Origin: Sediminibacterium sp.
GTDB lineage: Bacteria; Bacteroidota; Bacteroidia; B-17B0; Aurantibacillaceae
Length of the DNA stretch: 64,000 bases
Assembly: GCA_030054095.1 (NCBI GenBank)
Contig: JASGCO010000003.1
Span: 1-64,000 of the forward strand
Direction: 5' to 3'
Both the position numbers and the translations under genes were made by a program. Positions 35,385-44,297 of this stretch are shown here, one piece after another. Below the pieces are notes generated by a model, which saw only the letters and a program-made list of their open reading frames with translations, had not been told where the DNA came from and ran no database searches. The first letter of the stretch is position 1; each line of letters opens with the position of its first letter.

Positions 35385-36749
35385 ATGTTCAAAAGCCTTG
35401 GATTTAAAATTATATTACAGGTTGTATTTCTGTTTTTAAGTCTGTGGCTTTTAGTTTACCTCTATCAGAATACGACACTCTGGTTTTCGATTATTGGCAT
35501 GAGCCTGCTGGTTATTCTGCAGGTGGCTTTATTGATAAGGCTTACCAATAAAATAACCAGAGACGTTGAACGATTTGCTGATACGCTGAAAAACAAAGAT
35601 TACTCGATGGTTTTTTCTACCACGCAAAGTGGTGGAAGTATTAAGCGTTTATACCAATCCTTCAACGCTATTATCCTGCACAGTAAAAATATGGAACTGG
35701 AAAAAGAACGGATCTTTCTTTTATTTCAAAACATTCTGGAAAAAGTAAAATTTGGTGTCATTACCATTTATGCCGAAGCGTTGGAAGAAGGTAATGAAAA
35801 GGAAGAGATTCTGTTTATGAATGAAGCCATTTTATCCATTCTTAAAATACCAAAGTACCAATACTGGCGGCGCTTCGAAAATCATATCCCTGATCTGGTA
35901 AACGAAATACGTCAAATTAAAGGAGGAGGTAAAAAATTCCTGGAAATGCTGATTGAAGGAACCCGGTCGCAGTTAAGTGTGGAGGTGATGCCGCTTCAGT
36001 TGATTAACAAAACGTACCTGATTATTACCATACAGAACATCAAAGATGAAGTAGAACAGAAAGAAGTGGAAGCCTGGAACAAGTTGATTAATGTACTATC
36101 CCACGAAATACTAAATTCTATAACGCCTATAGCGTCGCTTAGCGATACACTAAATGGCATACTGGCTGGCAAGAATGAAATAACGGATACCGAAGATATA
36201 GATGACATCCGTACAGCAGTGGCCACTATTAAAAAACGATCGGATGGTATTGCAGATTTTGTAAAAGATTACCGCCTGGTAGCGGAATTACCCAGTCCGG
36301 TTCTTAAACCCTGCAATGTAGAAGAACTTATCAGTGAAGCACTGGAGTTAATGAAACCACTGATCCGCAAACAAAGCATTAAGCTTGATCTGGAAGATAT
36401 TAACGAACGGGATACGTTGGAACTGGATAAAAAACTGATTGATCAGGTGGTCATTAACCTTATTACCAACGCTATTCACGCGGTAAAAGATAAAACAGAT
36501 CCGGTTATTAAAATCAGTACCGAAAAAACGCACAACCAATATTGTATTACGGTCAGCGATAACGGGAAAGGTATTCCGAAAGAAAATCTGGATAAAATAT
36601 TTATTCCCTTTTTTACCACCCGCGAAGGTGGCTCCGGTATAGGCTTAACCATTTGTAAAAACATTATGCAGATCCATAACGGTAAACTGGAAGCCAGTTC
36701 GGTTATAGGACAAGGAAGTAGTTTCAGGATGGTGTTTGGGTTGAATTAA
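35385..36749 (+). CDS. Membrane sensor histidine kinase (NtrY-like)
   Basis: 454 residues. Two membrane helices at about 9-52 with almost no periplasmic loop, a HAMP-like linker, a PAS-like domain at about 105-225, a HisKA dimerisation domain with the phospho-acceptor in LSHEILNSITPI, and the HATPase core: N box INLITNAIHAV, G1 VSDNGKGIP, F box and GGSGIGLTICKNIM. It most likely senses an internal or membrane signal. No response regulator is in the window, so this is an orphan kinase. It is convergent with the ABC operon, whose last gene ends nine bases from its stop. Confidence 0.88.
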   Translation: MFKSLGFKIILQVVFLFLSLWLLVYLYQNTTLWFSIIGMSLLVILQVALLIRLTNKITRDVERFADTLKNKDYSMVFSTTQSGGSIKRLYQSFNAIILHSKNMELEKERIFLLFQNILEKVKFGVITIYAEALEEGNEKEEILFMNEAILSILKIPKYQYWRRFENHIPDLVNEIRQIKGGGKKFLEMLIEGTRSQLSVEVMPLQLINKTYLIITIQNIKDEVEQKEVEAWNKLINVLSHEILNSITPIASLSDTLNGILAGKNEITDTEDIDDIRTAVATIKKRSDGIADFVKDYRLVAELPSPVLKPCNVEELISEALELMKPLIRKQSIKLDLEDINERDTLELDKKLIDQVVINLITNAIHAVKDKTDPVIKISTEKTHNQYCITVSDNGKGIPKENLDKIFIPFFTTREGGSGIGLTICKNIMQIHNGKLEASSVIGQGSSFRMVFGLN

Positions 36750-36758
36750 TATTGAGAA

Positions 36759-37592
36759 TTAACTACTCAACATCAATTTCTTAATCTGCTCTACCAATTG
36801 AAGATGGCCAGCATCAAAATCTTTCCAGGCCAGTTGCATGGCCTTTAAATCAAAATGTCCGACTACAGTACCATAGTGCTCCATTTTACCATTAATGGTT
36901 GGATAGCCGATTACATAAATGGAATCTGCAAGGCTAACAGCCAATTCTATATCATGAGTCGAAAAAATAACTGTATTTAATGTATGATCTGCACCAATTT
37001 TGTGAATAGATCGTTTTACATCCTCCACGTTTCCCACATCCAGACCTGAAAAAGGTTCATCCAGTATCATATAACTACCGGAACTGAAAATTTGCTCGAT
37101 AATGGCCGTACGCTGCCGTTGCCCACCCGATAACTCATTCGGATACTGATTCCTGACTTTCTCTAAACCCCACTCCTGAATGTATTTATTGATCTTATCC
37201 TCCTTCTCTTTTTCACTCAGACTGCTCTTACGCAGGGCAAACTTCAAGGCCTGATAAATGGTCTTATGGCGAAACAAGGTGTACTTCTGATCCACAAAGC
37301 CAACATCGCCTTCTTCTACCTGTTTTGCTTTAATATCCATTTCCGTACTATTCTTAATATCACGGATAAGTACCTGCCCGGTAGCAGGTTTTACCAAACC
37401 GGTTAAGGCTTTAAACAAGGTGGATTTACCCCTACCCGAACGGCCTAACACAGCAATTACCTGACCTGTTGTTACCGTTTCGCGGTGCACGTCCTTTTCA
37501 GTGATATTTATATCTTTAATAATAACCTTACCGTCGTAGGCTACACTCAGATTCTCCACATAGAGAATAGTATCTTTCACTATATACGACAT
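36759..37592 (-). CDS. ABC transporter ATP-binding protein (TauB/SsuB-like)
   Basis: 277 residues from the ATG at 37592, which lies two bases after the permease stop. An in-frame TTG at 37598 would overlap the permease by four bases and is less likely. Walker A is GRSGRGKST, the Q loop follows VDQKYTLFRHK, the signature is LSGGQRQRTAI, Walker B is YMILDEPFSGLD and the H loop is FSTHD. The class is that of nitrate, sulfonate and taurine importers. It is the last gene of the five-gene operon and energises the permease. The C-terminal extension of some 50 residues is somewhat longer than usual. Confidence 0.9.
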   Translation of the reverse strand: MSYIVKDTILYVENLSVAYDGKVIIKDINITEKDVHRETVTTGQVIAVLGRSGRGKSTLFKALTGLVKPATGQVLIRDIKNSTEMDIKAKQVEEGDVGFVDQKYTLFRHKTIYQALKFALRKSSLSEKEKEDKINKYIQEWGLEKVRNQYPNELSGGQRQRTAIIEQIFSSGSYMILDEPFSGLDVGNVEDVKRSIHKIGADHTLNTVIFSTHDIELAVSLADSIYVIGYPTINGKMEHYGTVVGHFDLKAMQLAWKDFDAGHLQLVEQIKKLMLSS

Positions 37593-37594
37593 AC

Positions 37595-38368
37595 TCAAAA
37601 CTTAGAATAACGGAAAAGCGATTTACGGCAAAAGTTAAGAAACACATCTATGAGCAATCCTAAAATCAGGATAACAATCTGCAAAGCGAAAATTTTACCA
37701 TGATTCATGAATTTATCATTGTTCTTAATAAGAACCCCTAAGCCACCTTCGGCCACCAATATAGATTCTACGGTTACAATCATCATCCACACAATAGCCA
37801 GATTCTGCCGGAGTACATCAAACACGTAATCTAAACGCCCTTTTATAATAACTTCCCAGAGGGTTTCCCAACGGTTACATTTAAGCGTGCGGGCATGATC
37901 AAACTCTTCGTCCGGTATATCTTTTATTACCGCCAGCAAAGACGTGATAAAAAACGTACTCATAAAAACAACCAGTACCGCAATTTGCATACCTCTGGCT
38001 GTATGAAAGAACACAGTAAAATAATAGGTAATGCCGGTAAGCGGCAAATACCTGAATTTACTGATCATGGATGCCAATGGCTTTAAGGCCGGCAATGGCG
38101 AAAGGTAAACAATGATGAGAGAAACTATTATAGAAAACAACACCGATTGAAAACATAACGACAATGAACTTCCTATATGGGTTACCAATCCTTCAGACAT
38201 AAGTTCTCCAAATCCGGTAAATACCTGAGCAGGACTCGGGATAAGGTGCTTTTGACCTGAAGTCAGTAAAAACCAGGTAAACAGCACCATTATTAACCAG
38301 AATAGTATTATATAAAGGTTAAATGGCGCTTTTATTTTCTCAAGCGGTGTAAATAGTTTCCGCAACAT
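37595..38368 (-). CDS. ABC transporter permease (TauC/SsuC-like)
   Basis: 257 residues with about six membrane helices. The coupling loop for the ATPase is visible as EEFDHARTLKCNRWETLWEVIIKG, the EAA motif region of binding-protein-dependent permeases. It is closest to the taurine/sulfonate/nitrate group (BPD_transp_1). It lies 11 bases downstream of the solute-binding/OmpA fusion gene and is followed directly by its ATPase. A single permease gene implies a homodimer. Confidence 0.88.
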   Translation of the reverse strand: MLRKLFTPLEKIKAPFNLYIILFWLIMVLFTWFLLTSGQKHLIPSPAQVFTGFGELMSEGLVTHIGSSLSLCFQSVLFSIIVSLIIVYLSPLPALKPLASMISKFRYLPLTGITYYFTVFFHTARGMQIAVLVVFMSTFFITSLLAVIKDIPDEEFDHARTLKCNRWETLWEVIIKGRLDYVFDVLRQNLAIVWMMIVTVESILVAEGGLGVLIKNNDKFMNHGKIFALQIVILILGLLIDVFLNFCRKSLFRYSKF

Positions 38369-38379
38369 TCGTGCAAATA

Positions 38380-40176
38380 TTATTTAAGTAATTTAATAAC
38401 CACACGTCGGTTCTGGGCGCGCCCCTGTTCGGTGCCATTATCGGCCACGGGTTCCGATTGACCTTTACCAGATACGCTCTGGAAACGACTACTATTCACC
38501 CCTTTACGGATCAGGAATTGTTTCACGGCACTGGCGCGTCCTTCCGACAATACCAAGTTCGACTGTTCGTTACCAACATTATCTGTATGCCCCTCCAGTT
38601 CCAGTTTAGAATCTTCGGCTTGTATCAAAAGATTGTAAATTTCATTTAACACAGCGTTAGATGAGCTATTAATTTCAGTACTTCCTGTTTTAAAATTAAT
38701 TTTCCATTCACCGGAAGCAATTTGCTGCGTGGCCGTTTTAGAATAATCTGATTTTGTAGCCGTACCACTTTCAATGTCATTAATATTTTTAATATAATAC
38801 AAATTAACGGCTTCTTCGTAAGGCACCACACGCTTAACCGATTGGTTAAAGCCCATAGGATTCAGATCCGTCAGATAAGAACTTACCTGATCGTACACCG
38901 CTTTATAACGGTTTACGCCATCTGTGATACCATAATACTGCATAGCATCAGCATAATTAAATACGCGCGACCCACCCATGTTGTACTCAATACCATTTTT
39001 AATGGCTTTTTGACCGGCAAACATTTTATACCAATAGTCCGGTGTTTCCTGATTAAATGATTTTGCCACACATTCCGAAGCTCTCTTACGCCAGTTATCA
39101 TGTTGTTTCATTTGATTACTGGCTGTAAATGATGATTTTAAAATATTGGTAATAACGTCCTGATTTTTATCGGCCCATTCTTTCACCACAATCAATACAG
39201 TTGACATCTGGTTATTAAATTCTTTGGTAGATACGATATCTGTAAAACCATTCAACGCATCAAAAACCATTTTATCACCAGGAGTCCATGTAGCACAACC
39301 ATCCACTTTTTTATTCACCTTTTTACCGGTCAGTTTTCCGTTCTTCACTTCCTTCAATTCTACGGTGTAATTTTCTAATTGTGATTTAATCAGCACTTTA
39401 GAGGCTTCAATGTAATCGTCGTTTTCAGCAGCTAAAAAGTTAACCGCTTCTTCGTCAAATGTAGAAGGATCCGGATTAATTTTTAACCCATTGGCTGAAG
39501 CATAGTTAACAGCCACTACCCAGTCACCATCGCCTATTACCGCACTGATAAGAGACCCTTTCATGCTTTTAGGATCCTTTTTCCAGTTAACCGGACCAAT
39601 CAGTTTATCCTCACCATAAGATAATCCTAATGAGCCTACAATCTGAAGATGGTACTTATTACCATATTTATCGTTTAAGGCTTGCTGAGCAGAAGATATA
39701 TAGTAAGGCGCGCCATCTCCCATAATCATTAATCCCATTACGCCTTCTGTAGGGTTAGCATTGCCTTTATCAAATTCCTCCACAAACTTCATTTGTTTGT
39801 TGCGTAACTCACTTAACCAGTCTTCACGCAAAATTTCAAGATTTACTCCATTCTTTTCCATTAATGAGCCTTTGGCAGTTTTAGCCCCACCATTGGCAAC
39901 AATAATACCCGACTGGGCATTCCAGGCATACCCCGAAATACGTACCAGTGGCTTAGAACTTACTTCCGACGACACCTCATCTGCTGGTAACGGCAATTCA
40001 TCCGCTGCCATCTGATTATTGACATCCCCGCCATTTACATCAATCTTCTTAACCGTTTTGGCATCTTCCACTTTAATGCCGGGAGCCAGTTTATATACAC
40101 CATATACAATGGGCGCTGCCACTAAAAGTGCGATTGAAATTTTACCTACACCTGTTAATCTACTCCAGAAACTCAT
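38380..40176 (-). CDS. Membrane-anchored ABC solute-binding protein fused to an OmpA peptidoglycan-binding domain
   Basis: 598 residues. Residues about 10-32 are a hydrophobic helix without a signal-peptidase or lipobox site, so the protein is probably anchored in the inner membrane. A low-complexity linker follows, then about 75-440 a NMT1/taurine-type solute-binding fold (WNAQSGIIVANGG, LGLSYGEDKLIGPVNW, CATWTPGDKMVFDAL), and at about 485-598 an OmpA C-terminal domain (LELEGHTDNVGNEQS, LSEGRASAV, QNRRVVIKLL) with the Asp and Arg that grip diaminopimelate. A binding protein tethered at one end to the membrane and at the other to the cell wall is unusual. It is followed by its permease and ATPase. 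I recall automated annotations of similar fusions as phosphate-binding/OmpA proteins, but the ligand is unknown. Confidence 0.85.
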   Translation of the reverse strand: MSFWSRLTGVGKISIALLVAAPIVYGVYKLAPGIKVEDAKTVKKIDVNGGDVNNQMAADELPLPADEVSSEVSSKPLVRISGYAWNAQSGIIVANGGAKTAKGSLMEKNGVNLEILREDWLSELRNKQMKFVEEFDKGNANPTEGVMGLMIMGDGAPYYISSAQQALNDKYGNKYHLQIVGSLGLSYGEDKLIGPVNWKKDPKSMKGSLISAVIGDGDWVVAVNYASANGLKINPDPSTFDEEAVNFLAAENDDYIEASKVLIKSQLENYTVELKEVKNGKLTGKKVNKKVDGCATWTPGDKMVFDALNGFTDIVSTKEFNNQMSTVLIVVKEWADKNQDVITNILKSSFTASNQMKQHDNWRKRASECVAKSFNQETPDYWYKMFAGQKAIKNGIEYNMGGSRVFNYADAMQYYGITDGVNRYKAVYDQVSSYLTDLNPMGFNQSVKRVVPYEEAVNLYYIKNINDIESGTATKSDYSKTATQQIASGEWKINFKTGSTEINSSSNAVLNEIYNLLIQAEDSKLELEGHTDNVGNEQSNLVLSEGRASAVKQFLIRKGVNSSRFQSVSGKGQSEPVADNGTEQGRAQNRRVVIKLLK

Positions 40177-40216
40177 AGTTTTATTGTTTTATGTTATGTT
40201 TGTTTATTTATTATAA

Positions 40217-41344
40217 TTAAAATAAATCCGAAAAGCCGCCACTATTCGCCTTATCCTGCGATGTTAATTTGTAATTTGGATTATTGTACTTCCCGGCTTC
40301 CGGTATGGCATTTTGCCCGGTCTTAATTTTATCCGCCAATGTATCTAGTTTAGAATACAGCTCATCACTATCCAATGAATATTTTGAAGTCAATGTATCC
40401 AGATCAGCAAGATTTTCCTGGGTGGTTGAGATATCCATAGCAATGGTGTTGGTTACCACATCCAAAGCATAATCCAGTTCCCAGCTCTTTGTAAATAACA
40501 TGGCCGATTTAGCTTGCTCTGTAGCGTTCTTAGCTGACTCAGCAAATTCGTATTCCTTTCTGAGCATACTGATACTGGTTTCAAAATCGGAAATTTTAAT
40601 ATCCATTGCTGTTTGCACAAGCGTTAATTTACGATCAAGTTTCCCCATAATGTTTGCACGAACACCATACTTTTGTACAAAACTTGAACTTTGTTCCAAC
40701 TGATGTGCCACACGCTGAGCTTCCGATAATACTTTTAATTGTTCAGCCTGCAATTCAACATAAGCATCCGTTTCCTTTGCCTTTTCCCCCATATTCCGAT
40801 CCATATCAGAGAGCTTGTTTTTAATGGCTTCGGCCTTCTTTTGTAATTCCAGTACCATCGTTTGAAAATTTTTAGCCTCCTGTTCCGACTTCACCGCTTC
40901 TGTTTCCATGTTACTTTTTAACGCCTTAATTTTAGCTTTAGCCTTTTTAAAGTTCTCACGGTTGGCTTTCATCTTTTCCTTCTGAATTTCTAATTCACCA
41001 AAAGGATTGTATTTGATAAATAACTTATTCAAATGACGGGCCAGGCTACGCAACATTTTAAAAATAAGCGGTGCCAGTAAAATAAGCAATACTACCCCAA
41101 CAGCTGTAATGGCCAAAGCCAGTAATTCTCCAATGGCTCTGAAAACAGGTGGCAGAATGTATACCCAAGTAAGGTATCCCAATGCGATAAACACTATCAG
41201 TGTCAATACGCTGGTGGTTCCCTTTTCTCCGGGCCGGAATTTTTTGTTATCGGTAAGTGTGAGTTCAGCAGAATCAAAATGCTTCAAAATAGGTAATTGC
41301 AACATCTTTTCCGAACTGAACGTGTTGGGAGAATTTGAACTCAT
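40217..41344 (-). CDS. Membrane-anchored long coiled-coil protein
   Basis: 375 residues. After about 45 polar residues there are two or three hydrophobic helices (VLTLIVFIALGYLTWVYILP and the stretch around LLALAITAVGVVLLILLAPLIF), then about 250 residues of nearly uninterrupted coiled coil rich in Lys, Glu and Ala. The order of basic membrane-proximal region and long helical hairpin recalls PspA/IM30-type membrane proteins, but there is no sequence match I can claim. It is second in the operon, 27 bp after the first coiled-coil gene and 40 bp before the solute-binding/OmpA gene. Its role is unknown; a scaffold linking the transporter to the cytoplasmic partner is possible. Confidence 0.75.
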   Translation of the reverse strand: MSSNSPNTFSSEKMLQLPILKHFDSAELTLTDNKKFRPGEKGTTSVLTLIVFIALGYLTWVYILPPVFRAIGELLALAITAVGVVLLILLAPLIFKMLRSLARHLNKLFIKYNPFGELEIQKEKMKANRENFKKAKAKIKALKSNMETEAVKSEQEAKNFQTMVLELQKKAEAIKNKLSDMDRNMGEKAKETDAYVELQAEQLKVLSEAQRVAHQLEQSSSFVQKYGVRANIMGKLDRKLTLVQTAMDIKISDFETSISMLRKEYEFAESAKNATEQAKSAMLFTKSWELDYALDVVTNTIAMDISTTQENLADLDTLTSKYSLDSDELYSKLDTLADKIKTGQNAIPEAGKYNNPNYKLTSQDKANSGGFSDLF

Positions 41345-41371
41345 AGTTTTTGATTTATTTCTTATGTAATG

Positions 41372-42073
41372 TTAGATATTGGTTAAAATACCATGTTTAA
41401 CCGTATTGATCTTTGAGGTTATGATCTCTCTGGCACTATTATTAGCCTGTAGTTTTTCTTCTATCAGTTTTAATTCTGCATGGTATTTAGTGTCAATCGG
41501 GCTTAACTCGCTTTCGCGCTGGCGTTTTTTATTTTCCAGTTCAGCAATCTGATTTTTCAACTGGTTAATCTGATTTTCAATACTGGCAATTTCATTCGTC
41601 AGCGCCTGCTTTTCATTGGTTTGGGTCTTGGTAATATCATTACGCTTTCCTTCGCCTTGTAAGCGATAATTTTCGTGAACTTTATTAATTTCAGATATAT
41701 ACTGATCAGCACTTTGAATCAACGCATTCTTCTCCAAACTGGCATTCATTACTTTTCCCATCTGGAACGCCATTTTATATGCGCCCGGAGAGAAATCATT
41801 TACAGAATGAATGGCCTTAAAAAATTCGTAAAAATCATAGCCTGGTTTATTCAAAGAGTCGAATCCCTTTTCATATAACTCTACTACCTGATTCAGAATT
41901 CCTTCACTGATCGAAACGGTAGGAGGAACATAAGCGTTCCCGGTTGTGCTTCCCGGAAATTTCATCCCTGATCCTGTTTCCGCAGTTTTTTTAACACTAT
42001 TCTCTTCGTGTTTAGGAGACTGCTCATCCTCTTCCGATTTAATAAAAATATTTTTAAGACTGAACTTAGACAT
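41372..42073 (-). CDS. Cytoplasmic coiled-coil protein, first gene of the ABC operon
   Basis: 233 residues from the ATG at 42073. This is chosen over a TTG at 42082 because the TTG lies within the promoter. The N-terminal 50 residues are polar and low-complexity, a helical middle domain follows (VSISEGILNQVVELYEKGFD, DFYEFFKAIHSV), and about 120-233 is a coiled coil (NEIASIENQINQLKNQIAEL and ELKLIEEKLQANN). There is no signal peptide or membrane segment. No family recognised. Its position at the head of the operon suggests it works with the membrane-anchored coiled-coil protein. Confidence 0.75.
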   Translation of the reverse strand: MSKFSLKNIFIKSEEDEQSPKHEENSVKKTAETGSGMKFPGSTTGNAYVPPTVSISEGILNQVVELYEKGFDSLNKPGYDFYEFFKAIHSVNDFSPGAYKMAFQMGKVMNASLEKNALIQSADQYISEINKVHENYRLQGEGKRNDITKTQTNEKQALTNEIASIENQINQLKNQIAELENKKRQRESELSPIDTKYHAELKLIEEKLQANNSAREIITSKINTVKHGILTNI

Positions 42074-42079
42074 ACAGAT

Positions 42080-42087
42080 CAAAATTA
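42080..42087 (-). promoter_or_regulatory. Predicted -7 element of the five-gene ABC operon
   Basis: On the minus strand TAATTTTG (exact TAnnTTTG) ends six bases before the ATG at 42073. Transcription should start at or just before the start codon, and all five genes down to 36759 could come from this promoter. Confidence 0.6.
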
Positions 42088-42216
42088 CTATAAAAAACCT
42101 GATCTTGGGTAAAAATCGGCAGAACCATAAAATCTCCTTATGCCGTATTAGGCCTCAAAAACAACAAAAACCCACTTGTATTGAGTGAATAGGATATTAT
42201 ATTTTTTAAAAAATTT

Positions 42217-42237
42217 GGTTTTTAAAACATAAAAACC
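42217..42237 (-). terminator. Weak terminator-like hairpin after the anti-sigma gene
   Basis: On the minus strand GGTTTTTA pairs with TAAAAACC (five-base loop), followed by AAATTTTTT. It is AT-rich but well placed, 20 bases after the stop at 42258, to separate this gene from the ABC operon. Confidence 0.4.
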
Positions 42238-42257
42238 GAAAGAAGGTTGCTGAAAAC

Positions 42258-43691
42258 CTAAAAAAACACTCTCGCCCCCACTCCCAGAACTACATAATTT
42301 TGTTGCAACCTGTACTGCCTATTCCCTATATTAACTGCTCCCTGAGTCAAACCCAATAGGTATTGCGGCCGTAACAGTAACTGGTACCGATTGCTAATAC
42401 GCCACGAAACATCCATTCCTACCGATACACCTATCCGGCTGATTAAATTACTGTTTCTGTGGGTTCCAGACTGAAAATCGGCAGGTGCCTTCTCTGGTAG
42501 ATCTCCTGCTACCGGAGAGGTTATATAAACCATCGTATCAGTTCCTAAGGCGTAAATCCGCTCATGCTTTATTGTTTGCCATCCCATATTCAATCCGCCC
42601 GAAAGACTCAACGATAAACGATTCCATTTCACAAGCTCATAACTTAATCCCATTCCCACATTATATATCATTCCTCTTTTAATATCCGTGAGTGTTTGCG
42701 CTTTAACGTATCCGATAGAATCTCCTCCAATGGTAGAACTAACTGCAATCTTTGTACGGAATACCTCTTTATTACGCTGTTCCCATTGACTGTACTTTAC
42801 GTCTGAATGCACAACACTAACCTGAAAAAGCAGATCAACCCGTTTTGTTATACGATAACCAGCACCAATACCCGCTATTACTAGCGGCGCAATGCTTTTT
42901 ACCGGTGCATTTCCTGAATAAACCGAAATTTCAGAGAATGACACCCCTGTTCCCGAATATACCTCTGTAAAAAACCGTTTGTTTTTCCCTATTGCTTTTA
43001 CCGAAAACGTATCGCCTGATGTAGGAATTAAATCAGGAGTTCCGGATACTGTATCCTGAACTAAAACTTTTCTTGGCACTAAAGAAATACTGCGCATGGT
43101 ATCCACTCCTTGCCTTCCCAACATTACTAAAGTCTGTTCTGATTCGCGAGGCTGTATATTTCCCCCATCCTGAACCTGATGTGTCACGATCTGTTTGCCC
43201 AACCTTACTTCTGACTGCTTCTTTTGGTTAGGCTCAGGTCCAGTACTCTTTTGATTGTCCAAAACCGTTAAACCAGACTTTAAAACACTCCTGTTTTGTG
43301 TTGTACGCCATTCCGTATCAGGCACTTTTTGGTGAATGGTAGTCTGAATCTTCTCTGCAACTTTTTCTGATGCTCTTTTTGATCCTGAAGAACCTGTATC
43401 GCGTATCGTTTTTACACTATCCGTAAACGACTCACCCATTGAAGGCAGCGACGTTGTTACCTCTTCATTCCCCTCCTCATTATTGGTTATTATAAAGAAA
43501 ATGACCATTAATAAAAATGCAAGCCCCGCTGCACCCGCACATCCAAATAGAAGAAAAAATAAACCCCGGCGCTTTTTTTCCTTTTGAGGTACGAAAAACT
43601 TTATTTTTTCCCACCCCTCATGAATGTGTGCATCATCAACGTCCGGGTCAAAACCAGCAAATTTATCGTGAATAGTTTCCGGCTCTCTCAT
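42258..43691 (-). CDS. Candidate dual-membrane-spanning anti-sigma factor (cytoplasmic head, TM helix, OM beta barrel)
   Basis: 477 residues with three parts. Residues 1-43 are polar and cytoplasmic (HEGWEKIKFFVPQKEKKRR). Residues about 44-69 are one membrane helix (LFFLLFGCAGAAGLAFLLMV). About 70-220 is a Ser/Thr/Gln/Lys-rich linker, and about 225-477 a predicted outer-membrane barrel of about eight to ten strands ending in VGARVFF, with the terminal Phe needed for barrel assembly. There is no cleavable signal peptide, so one chain would cross both membranes. The gene follows the ECF sigma factor with a four-base ATGA overlap. Dual-membrane-spanning anti-sigma factors with this design have been described in Bacteroides; this looks like one. 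Confidence 0.75.
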   Translation of the reverse strand: MREPETIHDKFAGFDPDVDDAHIHEGWEKIKFFVPQKEKKRRGLFFLLFGCAGAAGLAFLLMVIFFIITNNEEGNEEVTTSLPSMGESFTDSVKTIRDTGSSGSKRASEKVAEKIQTTIHQKVPDTEWRTTQNRSVLKSGLTVLDNQKSTGPEPNQKKQSEVRLGKQIVTHQVQDGGNIQPRESEQTLVMLGRQGVDTMRSISLVPRKVLVQDTVSGTPDLIPTSGDTFSVKAIGKNKRFFTEVYSGTGVSFSEISVYSGNAPVKSIAPLVIAGIGAGYRITKRVDLLFQVSVVHSDVKYSQWEQRNKEVFRTKIAVSSTIGGDSIGYVKAQTLTDIKRGMIYNVGMGLSYELVKWNRLSLSLSGGLNMGWQTIKHERIYALGTDTMVYITSPVAGDLPEKAPADFQSGTHRNSNLISRIGVSVGMDVSWRISNRYQLLLRPQYLLGLTQGAVNIGNRQYRLQQNYVVLGVGARVFF

Positions 43692-44236
43692 ATTACTTCC
43701 TTGTTAATATGTTCATGTAATAATTTCTTAAAATAGGCTTTGGCTTTAAATAATTGCGATTTAGAAGCTCCCTCGCTGATATGAAGTAACTCCGCTATCT
43801 CGCGGTGTTTGTAGCCATCTATGTAATATAAATTGACGATCATCCGGTAGCCCTCCGGTAACTTACTCAAAAGGGCCAGAATTTGTTTCGCGTCCATCCA
43901 CTCAAAATCAGAAATGGTTTCTTCTGCCACTTCATGGTAATCATCCAGTGTCACATGCAAATCAAATTTCAAGGTGCCGCGGTAATGGTTGATAGCCGTA
44001 TTTTGGACAATACGCTTCATCCACCCTTCAAACGAACCGCTCCCTGTATATGAATCGAGATTATTAAAAATCTTTATAAAAGCGTCCTGTAGTATATCTT
44101 CTGCCTCTTCGCGCCCCCGACTATAACGCAAAGCTATAACAAACAGCACACGGTAATAGCGTTTATAAAGCTGCTCAAAGGCGCTTATATCTCCTGCTTT
44201 ACATGCTTTTAATATATGTTCAGGTGTTATTATCAA
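43688..44236 (-). CDS. ECF-type RNA polymerase sigma factor
   Basis: 182 residues. Region 2: AFEQLYKRYYRVLFVIALRY then REEAEDILQDAFIKIFNNLDSY and FEGWMKRIVQNTAINHYR. Region 4: LSKLPEGYRMIVNLYYIDGYKHREIAELLHI (helix-turn-helix). The start is a TTG at 44236, since no in-frame ATG precedes region 2. Overlap with the next gene argues that it is held inactive by that protein. Candidate targets are nearby promoters that do not fit TAnnTTTG; none could be named. Confidence 0.92.
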   Translation of the reverse strand: MIITPEHILKACKAGDISAFEQLYKRYYRVLFVIALRYSRGREEAEDILQDAFIKIFNNLDSYTGSGSFEGWMKRIVQNTAINHYRGTLKFDLHVTLDDYHEVAEETISDFEWMDAKQILALLSKLPEGYRMIVNLYYIDGYKHREIAELLHISEGASKSQLFKAKAYFKKLLHEHINKEVI

Positions 44237-44297
44237 TCTGTATGTGCCCTTGTTAAAGTTTCCGCTATCTACTTTCCGTTATTCGTTATCTTTTGCA

